From positions 466,173-530,172 of the forward strand of contig NZ_QLMA01000007.1 of the NCBI RefSeq assembly GCF_003259435.1: DNA of 64,000 nt. The letters run 5' to 3'. This DNA is from Chitinophaga dinghuensis (lineage in GTDB: Bacteria; Bacteroidota; Bacteroidia; Chitinophagales; Chitinophagaceae). Below the pieces are notes generated by a model that searched no databases, was not told the DNA's origin, and was given only the letters and a program-made list of their open reading frames with translations. Position numbers and translations under genes: made by a program. This document shows, in pieces, positions 46,174 to 56,000 of this stretch. Within the stretch, counting starts at the first letter, position 1. The number at the start of each line of letters is the position of its first letter.

Positions 46174-49100
46174 TTGCTGATCTGTATAAAAAACTGAAAG
46201 CGCTAAAAGTGAATATCCGGGTGATTGATGGCCGGCTGGATATACAAGCTCCCAAAGGTGCGCTTAAGAGCGAATTGCTGGAGGAAATAAAAGCGCATAA
46301 AGAAGAAATTATTGCATTCATCAGTGCCTATAAAAAAACAGATAAGAAAGCTAGTATAATCCCCAGGGTGCCTGACCAGCACGGGTATCCCCTTTCTGCC
46401 GCACAGCGCAGACTGTGGATACTGAGCCAGTCCACTGAAGGTAACATTGCCTACAATATGAGCGGTGTATATCAGTTGGAGGGCGCGGTAGATGTGATGG
46501 CACTGAATGATGCCTGCAAGGCAGTTGTAATGCGCCATGAGAGCCTGCGCACTGTTTTCCGGGAAGATGGTCATGGTAATGTATTGCAAGTCGTATTGCA
46601 GGCCGCAGATGTCTTCAACGGTATTCAACAGCGGGATCTGCGCAGTGAACTACACCCGGATGATGTGCTAAAATCCAGGCTGCAAAAAGACAGTCAGACT
46701 GCCTTTGATCTGAGAACAGGACTGTTGCGTTTGTCGCTCTATCAGTTGTCAGACAGCCGCTGGGTATTCGTTTATGTAATACATCATATCATTAGTGATG
46801 GATGGTCTATGAACTTACTGATCAATGAAGTGATGATGTTTTATAATGCTGCTATCAGTAATGTTGCGGCGCCGCTGGAGCCCCTTTCTGTACAGTACCG
46901 CGACTTCAGCGCCTGGCAGCAGGAGCAGCTGGGCATGGCTGGTCAGAGCAATCACAAAGCATACTGGCTGCAACAGTTTGAAGGAGAGCTGCCGGTACTG
47001 GAGCTGCCATCGGCTAATAAACGTCCGCTGCTGAAAACATACAATGGCGCTTTATATACTGCGCACCTGGATGACACATTTACCACTGCATTAAAAGATC
47101 TGTGCCGGCAACTGGGAGGTACCCTGTATATGGGGCTGCTGGCAGGAATGAGCGCATTGTTCTATCGTTATACCGGCCAGACGGATATCATCATTGGTAG
47201 CCCTGTAGCAGGAAGGGAACACGCTGACCTGGAAGATCAGATCGGCCTGTATGCCAATACGCTCGCACTACGTTGCCGCTTCAATGGAGAAGAAGGATTC
47301 AGCCAGTTATTCAGCCATATCAGGCAAACCGTAATAGGTGCTTTTGAACACCAGGTATATCCTTTTGATGAACTGGTAGAGTCCCTGCAGTTACAACGGG
47401 ATATCAGCCGGAACCCGCTGTTTGACGTACAGGTAGTTTTGCAGCATGCTGATAATACCGGCGCTGCACGTAGACTGGGAGAATTGCAGGTTGCTGGATA
47501 TGCTGGCGCTCAGCGACTGACAAGCGTATTTGATATTGTTTTCAATTTCGTGGAATCCGGCGACGCCCTGGATCTGCGCATCGTGTACAACTCCGATATT
47601 TATGATCAGCAGATCATAGCATCCATGGTGCGACATTTCGAATTACTGATGACAGCTGTTATCAGTAACGCACAACAGTCTGTACACACGCTCGCATATA
47701 TCAGCGAACAAGAACAACAGCATATGCTGGGGCATCTTTCCGGATTGGCAACAGATAATGGAGAAACAGTCATCTCACATTTCAAAAACTGTGTACAGAA
47801 AAATCCCGATGCAACCGCTGTAGTCTCCGGAGATCGCCACCTTACCTACAAGCAGCTGGATGAAAAGTCTGATCTCCTTTGCCACTATTTGCTGGGCTTG
47901 CAGCAAGAGTCGGAAATGAAGGTGGGCGTTTTACTGGAGCGGTCTGACCTGATGATCATCGCATTATTGGGTATCATGAAAGCGGGAGCAGTGTATGTAC
48001 CCATCGATATTGCGTATCCACAGGCCCGCAGAGAATTCATCATCAACGATACCGGCGTCGGGATCCTCGTTACGCAAACGGACTACATCTTCGACCTGTC
48101 CTATTTTAGCAGGGAAATGATTGCGCTGGATATTCAGCTTGACGTGATGAAGGCAGGAGCAACGTCTGTGCAACCGCCATCTCCCGAAAAACTGGCCTAC
48201 ATCATTTATACCTCCGGTTCCACCGGGTTGCCAAAAGGTGTCATGGTCACACATGCAGCTTTGATAAACTCCATCACAGGCCAGCAACAGTTATTTCAGA
48301 TCAACGCTGCTGATCGGTGTCTGCAGTTTTTCTCTTCTTCCTTTGATGTGTCTGTTTTTGAAATCTTTATTGTGCTGACCACTGGTGCAGCACTTTATAT
48401 TGCACCGGAAAGCGCCAGGAAAAACCTGTTGCTACTGGAAGAGTATATTGCCCGGGAAGTATTGACGGTAGCGACTTTACCGGCAGCCTATATCAAACTG
48501 CTGCAACCGGAAAATATCCTGTCTGTAAAAAAACTTATTACAGGAGGAGAGGCAGTGCCAACAGAAAAGGCAGCGCAGTTCCTGCCATATACCCGTTACT
48601 TCAATGCATATGGACCAACGGAAACGGCTATATGCGCCACTATTTTTGAACTGCTGCCAACAACTGATACTTCCAGGCCCATGCCGGTGGGAAAACCTAT
48701 CGCCAGCACCTGTATATATATCCTCGACAAATATGGCCAACTGCTGCCTGATGGCGTGACCGGCGAAATATACATAGGAGGCAACTGTCTCGCTGCCGGA
48801 TATTTCAATAGGTCCGAGCTCACAGCAGAGAAATTTGTGGCTGATCCATTCATACCTGGCAAACGCATATATAGAACCGGCGATATGGGCCGCAGGCTTA
48901 GGGATGGAAATATTGAATTTTTCGGTAGAAAAGATGAACAGGCAAAAGTGAGAGGCTACCGTATTGAACCGGGGGAGATTGAGAGCGCCCTGCAACAACA
49001 TACGCATATCAGCGCTACAGTAGTTATCACCTATACCAGCCCCGATGATGAAAAAGATCTGGCGGCTTACTTTGTCAGCGATGAAGCCCTCAGCGCTTCA

Positions 49101-52100
49101 GACTTGCGATCTTTCCTGACCAACCGACTGCCTGCCTATATGATGCCCGCCTGGTTTGTTCAGTTAGATGAGTTGCCACTGACCTCCAATGGTAAAGTGG
49201 ATAAACGAAAACTCCCGGCGCCGGCTGGTTTGGACATCGCTTCCGGAAAGGCTTACAAGGCGCCGTCAGGAGACATCGAGCAACATCTGGTAGCTATATA
49301 CGAAGAAGTGCTGAAGAAACAACCTGTTGGTATGAACGATGATTTTTTCATCCTTGGTGGAGATTCCATCAAATCCATACAGATCGTTTCCCGGTTGAAA
49401 CAGAAAGGCTACTCCCTGACCATTCAGGATATATTGCTGTATCCCGTTATCGGCGATCTAGCCAGACATGTGAGTGTTAACAACAGGACCATTTGGCAGC
49501 ATGCTATTACAGGAGAAGTATCATTAAGTCCTGTGCAACAGTTTTTCTTTTCCAACAACACGGCAGAGAAACATCATTACAATCAGTCTGTCTTATTGAA
49601 GTGCAACTCATCCATTAATGAAAATGCGCTGAAATCCGCTCTGGACAAACTTGTGAAGCATCATGATGCATTGAGGATGGTTTACCGCGCCACAGCTGGC
49701 GGCTACGAACAGGAGAACCTGGGAGAAGAGCAGAGCTATGGATTCGAAGTATTAGCTTATAGCGAAGAGGAGTTTGTTGGCCATTGTAACCGTATACAGG
49801 CAGCTTGTAACCTGGGAACTGGTCCGCTGTTCAGAGCGGCTATCTTCCGCAATGCAGCAGGAGACCGGTTACTGATGGTTGCTCATCACCTGGTGATAGA
49901 TGGCGTTTCCTGGAGAATATTACTGGAAGACTTATCAGCGCTCTATGAGCAAGCTGCATCAGGCGCCACCCTGAATCTGCCATTGAAGACGGATTCCTTT
50001 AAATACTGGATGGAGAAACAGGTGGCCTATGCTGCCAGCGAAACGCTGCTGCGAGAATTGGCCTATTGGTCAGATATTGCGGCGCAGCCGGTGCCGCGCC
50101 TCCCGTTAGATTATCCCGGTGGTAGCCATCTGGTGAAGGATACCGGCTACCATTCCTTCCTACTGGACGAAGAACAGAGTACCCGTTTGTTTACCGCCTG
50201 TTACAGCGCATATCATACGGATACCAATGATATACTGCTTACTGCACTTAGTCTGGCGCTGTCAACAGTTTTTGGCGTAGACCGCGTACTGATCACACTC
50301 GAAGGCCATGGCCGCGAACAGATCGGCGCCGACGTGGACGTAACCCGTACTGTTGGTTGGTTTACCAGTTTCTATCCGGTGTCATTCAGTATGGAGCACC
50401 GTGCAGATAACATCCGTCAGTTGATAGCAGTAAAAGAACATTTACACCGGGTGCCCAACAAAGGAATCGGCTATGGCATTCTCCGTTATATAGCAGGTCA
50501 TGATCTGCCGTTGACACCGGAAGTTACATTTAATTATCTGGGCGATTTTGGCCACGGCGTTGCTGCCGGCAATGGAGACGCCTTGTTCTCCTTCAGCGGG
50601 GAAGCACATGGACAGGCCATTACAGACAACTGGGAAAGAACATCCCTGCTCGATATCTCCGGTATTGTGGCAGAAGGTCGTTTACGCATGACCGTTAGCT
50701 ACAGCACCGCGCAATATAGCGCAGCCACCATGGAGCGACTCATGACTGCCTGCAAACAGGAGCTGGTATTGCTTATTGAACAATTATCTGCCGAGACAAC
50801 CGTACATCTGACACCGTCCGATTTGAGCTATAAGGACCTCGGCGTGGAGGCTGTGATGGCGCTCAATGCCACTGCTAATGTGGAAGATGTGTACGTGTTA
50901 AGTCCGATGCAGGAAGGGTTATATTATCATTGGTTGAAATCGCCGGATTCAGCAGCATACTTCGAACAGGTAAGCTATGAAGTGAGAGGCATGTTGGATG
51001 AAGCGCTGCTGAAGAAAAGCTACCAGCAGCTGGAAGCCCGCCACAGCATTCTGCGTACCTGCTTCACGCAGGAATACGGTCGTCCGTTACAGATCGTACA
51101 ACATCATACCGGCGACAATTTCTTTTTCCGTGATATAGGTGATGAAAATAATTTTTCCCTAAAAGCTTTCCGGGAAGCCGACAGGCGGCGGAGCTTTGAT
51201 CTCAGCAGCGGTTCTCAAATGCGCCTCACTGTGCTGAGAAAAGGGCAGGACCTCTATGAATTCATCTGGAGCCATCATCATATTCTCATGGATGGCTGGT
51301 GTGGTAGTATTCTGGTGCGGGAGTTCCTGCAGTTCTATCATAACCAGGTACAGGGTACTATTCCGGTGATGAATGAAGTTGTACCATACACTAATTATAT
51401 CCACTGGCTTAATACGCTGGACCCCGCGGTAAGCCTGCGCTTCTGGAAGGAATATCTCTCCGGGTACGATGTGCTGAACAGTGTTCCCGGCAGATTGAAC
51501 AGTAGCGTAAAAGGGTTCAGCGCCACCAATCAGTTGTTCTTCATAGAAGGTGCACTTCGCGAAGATTTACGCGGATACTGTGCAGGGCTGGGTATTACAG
51601 AGAATATTTTCTTTCAGGTAATGTGGGGGCTGTTGCTGGGCAAATATAACGATACCACAGATGTTGTATTTGGAACAGTGGTTTCTGGCCGTCCGGCGGA
51701 ACTGCAAGGTGTAGAAGAGATGATCGGACTCTTCATCAATACGGTGCCAGTACGCATCCGGTTTACAGAAAAGATGCCTGTCAGTCGCCTGATGACGGAA
51801 GCGCAGCAAGCGTTTATCAGCAGTTCCTCCTATCAACATACTCATCTCGCGGATATTCAAGCAGAGAGCGCGCTGAGAACCGGATTGTTTGACCACATGC
51901 TAGTATATGAAAGTTTCCCTGTACAGGAAGTTTCCGGTCAGAAGGGTAGTCATGTGCAAGATATCGCTATGTCTGCAGTATCGGATGTATTCGATCAGAC
52001 AGAACATGATTTCAGTATGGTCATTGTACCCGGAGAGCGCATTGCCATGAGGATTCGCTATAACGCTCATGCCTATGATAAGGCCATGATTGAAAATATA

Positions 52101-52250
52101 CAGGAAGATATATTGGAACTGGCTGCACACATTTTACGGGTACAGACAGCGCAGGCAGGAGATACAGCGCAGTTGGGCGAAGCCCGGAGAAAGGCCTCAG
52201 CGCCAGCGTCGCAGACTACGTTCAATGAAACTATCAGTGAAGAATTCTAA
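46170..52250 (+). CDS. NRPS 4: TubC-C-A(PheA-like)-T-E-C
   Basis: 2026 residues: TubC (about 1-55), C1 (HHIISDGW at 205), A (Asp726), T (GGDSIK, Ser1066), then an epimerisation domain. The E domain has HHLVIDGVSWR at 1239, EGHGRE, TRTVGWFTSFYP and FNYLGDFG. A second condensation domain closes the protein (LSPMQEGLYYHW; HHHILMDGW at 1702), of the type that takes a D residue from an E domain. The A code reads DVFTIGAICK; its TIxAICK core matches the PheA type, so an aromatic or bulky hydrophobic residue is my guess. The protein stops after the C domain, so its acceptor A-T must be on another protein; the next NRPS does start with a bare A domain. Its tail (TISEEF) differs from those that precede TubC proteins. 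Confidence 0.9.
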   Translation: MIADLYKKLKALKVNIRVIDGRLDIQAPKGALKSELLEEIKAHKEEIIAFISAYKKTDKKASIIPRVPDQHGYPLSAAQRRLWILSQSTEGNIAYNMSGVYQLEGAVDVMALNDACKAVVMRHESLRTVFREDGHGNVLQVVLQAADVFNGIQQRDLRSELHPDDVLKSRLQKDSQTAFDLRTGLLRLSLYQLSDSRWVFVYVIHHIISDGWSMNLLINEVMMFYNAAISNVAAPLEPLSVQYRDFSAWQQEQLGMAGQSNHKAYWLQQFEGELPVLELPSANKRPLLKTYNGALYTAHLDDTFTTALKDLCRQLGGTLYMGLLAGMSALFYRYTGQTDIIIGSPVAGREHADLEDQIGLYANTLALRCRFNGEEGFSQLFSHIRQTVIGAFEHQVYPFDELVESLQLQRDISRNPLFDVQVVLQHADNTGAARRLGELQVAGYAGAQRLTSVFDIVFNFVESGDALDLRIVYNSDIYDQQIIASMVRHFELLMTAVISNAQQSVHTLAYISEQEQQHMLGHLSGLATDNGETVISHFKNCVQKNPDATAVVSGDRHLTYKQLDEKSDLLCHYLLGLQQESEMKVGVLLERSDLMIIALLGIMKAGAVYVPIDIAYPQARREFIINDTGVGILVTQTDYIFDLSYFSREMIALDIQLDVMKAGATSVQPPSPEKLAYIIYTSGSTGLPKGVMVTHAALINSITGQQQLFQINAADRCLQFFSSSFDVSVFEIFIVLTTGAALYIAPESARKNLLLLEEYIAREVLTVATLPAAYIKLLQPENILSVKKLITGGEAVPTEKAAQFLPYTRYFNAYGPTETAICATIFELLPTTDTSRPMPVGKPIASTCIYILDKYGQLLPDGVTGEIYIGGNCLAAGYFNRSELTAEKFVADPFIPGKRIYRTGDMGRRLRDGNIEFFGRKDEQAKVRGYRIEPGEIESALQQHTHISATVVITYTSPDDEKDLAAYFVSDEALSASDLRSFLTNRLPAYMMPAWFVQLDELPLTSNGKVDKRKLPAPAGLDIASGKAYKAPSGDIEQHLVAIYEEVLKKQPVGMNDDFFILGGDSIKSIQIVSRLKQKGYSLTIQDILLYPVIGDLARHVSVNNRTIWQHAITGEVSLSPVQQFFFSNNTAEKHHYNQSVLLKCNSSINENALKSALDKLVKHHDALRMVYRATAGGYEQENLGEEQSYGFEVLAYSEEEFVGHCNRIQAACNLGTGPLFRAAIFRNAAGDRLLMVAHHLVIDGVSWRILLEDLSALYEQAASGATLNLPLKTDSFKYWMEKQVAYAASETLLRELAYWSDIAAQPVPRLPLDYPGGSHLVKDTGYHSFLLDEEQSTRLFTACYSAYHTDTNDILLTALSLALSTVFGVDRVLITLEGHGREQIGADVDVTRTVGWFTSFYPVSFSMEHRADNIRQLIAVKEHLHRVPNKGIGYGILRYIAGHDLPLTPEVTFNYLGDFGHGVAAGNGDALFSFSGEAHGQAITDNWERTSLLDISGIVAEGRLRMTVSYSTAQYSAATMERLMTACKQELVLLIEQLSAETTVHLTPSDLSYKDLGVEAVMALNATANVEDVYVLSPMQEGLYYHWLKSPDSAAYFEQVSYEVRGMLDEALLKKSYQQLEARHSILRTCFTQEYGRPLQIVQHHTGDNFFFRDIGDENNFSLKAFREADRRRSFDLSSGSQMRLTVLRKGQDLYEFIWSHHHILMDGWCGSILVREFLQFYHNQVQGTIPVMNEVVPYTNYIHWLNTLDPAVSLRFWKEYLSGYDVLNSVPGRLNSSVKGFSATNQLFFIEGALREDLRGYCAGLGITENIFFQVMWGLLLGKYNDTTDVVFGTVVSGRPAELQGVEEMIGLFINTVPVRIRFTEKMPVSRLMTEAQQAFISSSSYQHTHLADIQAESALRTGLFDHMLVYESFPVQEVSGQKGSHVQDIAMSAVSDVFDQTEHDFSMVIVPGERIAMRIRYNAHAYDKAMIENIQEDILELAAHILRVQTAQAGDTAQLGEARRKASAPASQTTFNETISEEF

Positions 52251-52258
52251 TCTTATTG

Positions 52259-52984
52259 ATGATGATGACTATGCATAAAAAGAAAGTAGGCATTATAGGA
52301 GGAATGGGGTCACGCGCGGGTGTAAAACTGCTGCAGCTGATTATCGATTATTCTCCGGCTATAACTGATCAGGAATTTCCGGAGATATTATATCATAATA
52401 ATTCTGCTATTCCAGACCGTACCCGTGCCATTATCCACGGTGGCCCCTCACCGTTGGAGGGCATCTACAGATCGTTGGAAATGTTTAACAGCCAACAGGT
52501 GGAAGTAGTGGCCATCGCCTGTGTTACCTCTCATTATTACTATGACAGTATTGCAGATTACAGTAAATCAAAAGTATTGAATCCGCTGCAGCTCCTTGCT
52601 GACCGTCTTATGCATGAATATACAGCTGTGAAACGTGTAGGCGTGCTGGCTACCACTGGCTCCATTAAGAGCGGTCTGTATCAGCAGGCTTTGGAGAAAT
52701 GTAATGTAGAGGTAGTGACACTAGACCCTGTAAGCCAGGAAGAAATTTTTATGCGTGCCGTCTATATGAAAAACGGTTTTAAATCCGCCTGTATTTCCGA
52801 TGAAGCGCGAGAGCTGATGCAGCTTTCCATGAAGAAGATGAAAGCGCTGAATGTGGATATGATCATAGGCGGATGCACAGAAGTATCATTGGGCGTAATG
52901 CCGGAAAATGAGATGGTGCCTTACCTCGATGTGCTGGACCTGCTGGCCAGGAGAACCGTTGAATGCTGTTATGACCTTGATTAA
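52259..52984 (+). CDS. Aspartate/glutamate racemase family protein inside the NRPS operon
   Basis: About 242 residues, cytoplasmic, PLP-independent racemase fold. VGIIGGMGSRAGVKLL opens the protein. The two catalytic cysteines are present: Cys88 in IACVTSHYYY, where the family usually has ACNTAH, and Cys206 in IIGGCTEVSL. It probably interconverts L and D forms of Asp, Glu or a related amino acid. Eight bases separate it from NRPS 4 and 21 from NRPS 5, so it is part of the operon and may supply a D-amino acid for the assembly line. Several ATGs stand in a row; I took 52259, while 52271 (MHKKKVGIIGG) fits the usual family start. The Asn-to-Val change next to the first Cys could alter substrate choice. 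Confidence 0.85.
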   Translation: MMMTMHKKKVGIIGGMGSRAGVKLLQLIIDYSPAITDQEFPEILYHNNSAIPDRTRAIIHGGPSPLEGIYRSLEMFNSQQVEVVAIACVTSHYYYDSIADYSKSKVLNPLQLLADRLMHEYTAVKRVGVLATTGSIKSGLYQQALEKCNVEVVTLDPVSQEEIFMRAVYMKNGFKSACISDEARELMQLSMKKMKALNVDMIIGGCTEVSLGVMPENEMVPYLDVLDLLARRTVECCYDLD

Positions 52985-53005
52985 AAAATACGACAATCAG
53001 ATAAA

Positions 53006-56000
53006 ATGGATAAGAAAGTAATACACAGTGTATTTGAAAAGGCGGCAGAAAAGTTTCCTGCCAACACCGCTGTCGTATCAGCGACTGAAAACATTACCTA
53101 TTCTGAACTGAATGCGTACGCCAACAGGTTGGCACATGTACTGCAACTGGCTGGATGTACACCGGAACAGATTGTAAATGTCGTCATTCCGGCCTCTGTT
53201 CCTCAGATAACTGCACTGCTGGCCATCTTCAAAACAGGTGGCGTCTATCTTCCTGTGGATATTGCTTTCGCAGAAAAAAAATTGCAACAGATCTTCCGGG
53301 ATACATTCGATGGAATACTGGTAGTAACGGCTGCTGAAAAAGAATTCGTATGCCGCCGTCTACAAGAACTGGAGGTAGACATTCAGCGTCTCATTGTATT
53401 GCACGATGATCGCCGCATCGATCTCTACAGGTGTGAAAAAAGTGTATTCCTTCCCGTTACCTTTACAGAAGAGAATGACTGGCAGCGCAATCTTCCCCTG
53501 ATCGCTGATGGTAATAGCAGTAACTACATATTTTATACTTCCGGCTCCACGGGGGAAGGCAAGGCTATCCTCGGCGCCAATGCTGGTCTTAGCCATTTTA
53601 TCCACTGGGAAACCAAAGAATTTGGCTTCAATGAAACATTGCGGGTAAGTCAGCTCACCGCAGTTACCTTCGATGCTGCTCTTCGGGATGTATTCACTGC
53701 ACTGATCAACGGAGGAACAGTATATATCCCTGCTGCTGAAATAAAAAATGATCCTGCCGCATTACTGGCATGGCTGGGAGAGAATAGGATACAACTGGTG
53801 CATTGCGTACCCTCCCTTTTCAGAGTACTGACAACCGAGTTGATATTAAACCTGGAGGCAGCAAAGCAACTCCAAGTGAAATATCTGTTGATGGCAGGTG
53901 AGATGTTGTATGTAAAAGATGTGCTTAACTGGCGCCAGGTAATGGGCGACCGCACGCAGTTGGTGAATCTCTACGGCGCTACAGAAACCACACTGGTCAA
54001 AACTTTCTACAGGATCAATGAAGTTTCCGAAAATCCTTCTCAGTCTATACCTGCTGGTAAACCCATCAGTAATACTACTGTGGCTATCATCAGAAATGGA
54101 CGTGTATGCCAGCCAGGAGAAACCGGAGAGATCTATATCAAAACACCATTCGCCACCAAAGGCTATTATAATAATGAGGCGTTGACCAGCGCCTGTTTCG
54201 TACAAAATCCACTGGCTACAGTACCGGATATCGTTTATAAATCCGGGGACCAGGGAAGATATCTGGCAGACGGTAACATCGAAGTGATCGGCCGCCTGGA
54301 TAATCTGGTAAAGGTAAACGGTGTGCGGGTAGAGCTGGGAGAAGTGGAACGGGCTATGCTGGGGCTGGAAAACGTTACTGGTTGCGTAGTGACGGTACAT
54401 CGTTCTGTTGATAATATATCGACATTGACTGCCTATTACACCGGAGCATCACTTGAAGCGGATGTACTCCGCCTGCAGCTATCGCGCTATCTCAATCAAC
54501 AACTGATACCAACCTGGTTTATCCACCTCGACAAATTTCCTTTAAACACTAATGGAAAGATAGACCGTAAAGCATTACCGGCACCCGTACAGGAACAGCT
54601 TCAGGGAGAAGCGCCTGAAGGCGAGCTGGAAATGGCATTGGCAGACCTTTGGAAAGCCATACTGGGACTGGAAAAGGTGGGGAGGAATGTTTCTTTCTTC
54701 AGTGCAGGGGGGCATTCTTTGAGAGCTATGCAACTGTTAGGCAGGATACACAAGGCATTCGGTACGGCGATGAAAGTACAGGACATCTTCCTGTATCCTA
54801 CTATCAGAGAGCAAGCTGCATACATTGTACGCCATAAAACCGGGGAGAAATACAACATCAGGTCCGTTGGCGAGAAAGCCAGTTACTCCTTGTCCTCTTC
54901 GCAGAAAAGGATTTGGGTGTTAAGCCAGTTTGAAAACAGCAGCGTCGCTTATAATATGTCAGGCGCCTACGTTTTTGAAGGTGACCTGGACGTTGCAGCG
55001 CTGGAATACAGCCTGCAACAGTTGGTGGCCAGACATGAGAGCTTACGCACCTTATTCCGGGAAGATGTTGATGGAATCAGGCAGTTTATCCTGACTGCGG
55101 ATATTGCCGCTTTTCGTATGCAGTTCCAGGATCTGAGAACCGCAGCAGATGCGGCCCATACTGCAGATGAGCAAGTGCGCAAAAGTATGGCGGAGCCTTT
55201 CCAACTGTCGGAAGACCTGCCTATCCGCGCTGAGCTCTTACAACTGGAAGATAACAAATGGGTGTTTCTGTTCACCATGCATCATATCATCTGCGATTAC
55301 TGGTCTATGATGATATTGGTAAAAGAACTGTGGACGTTGTATAATAGCCAGGTGCGAGGGGAAGCATCTTCCTTGGTTCCTCTGAAACTTCAGTACCGCG
55401 ATTATGCTTCCTGGCAAGAGCAGCAGCTGGAGGAAGGGTTACTGGAACAAGCCCGGAAATACTGGATGCAACAACTGAGGGAAGAGCCGCCTGTGCTGCA
55501 GCTTCCCACAGATTACCCACGCCCTGCCATGAAATCTTACAACGGCAGTATTGCCGCACGTGTACTCGATAATGGAGTGATAACCCGTCTGCAGGAAATG
55601 TTGCAGGACAAAGGAGCGACCCTCTTTATGGGCCTGCTCGCTGCTGTAAACTCTCTGCTATATAAATACACCGCACAGGAAGACATGATAGTGGGCAGTC
55701 CCGTAGCTGGCCGCTATCATGCAGATCTGCAGGACCAAATCGGCATGTATTTGAATACTTTGCCCCTAAGAACAAGGTTCAGTGCAGCAGAAAGTTTCAA
55801 CCAACTGTTGGATCAGGTAAAAAGTATGACACTGGCAGCCTATGAACATGAAGCTTTTCCGTTTGAGCTTATGCTCGAAGAACTGCCACTGCAGCGCGAC
55901 ATGAGTCGAAGTACTTTGTTCGATGTGCTCATCGATCTACATGATACCCGTGATCTGAAAAACATACTTCCGGAGTCCGGACTTACGGTAAACAGGTATC

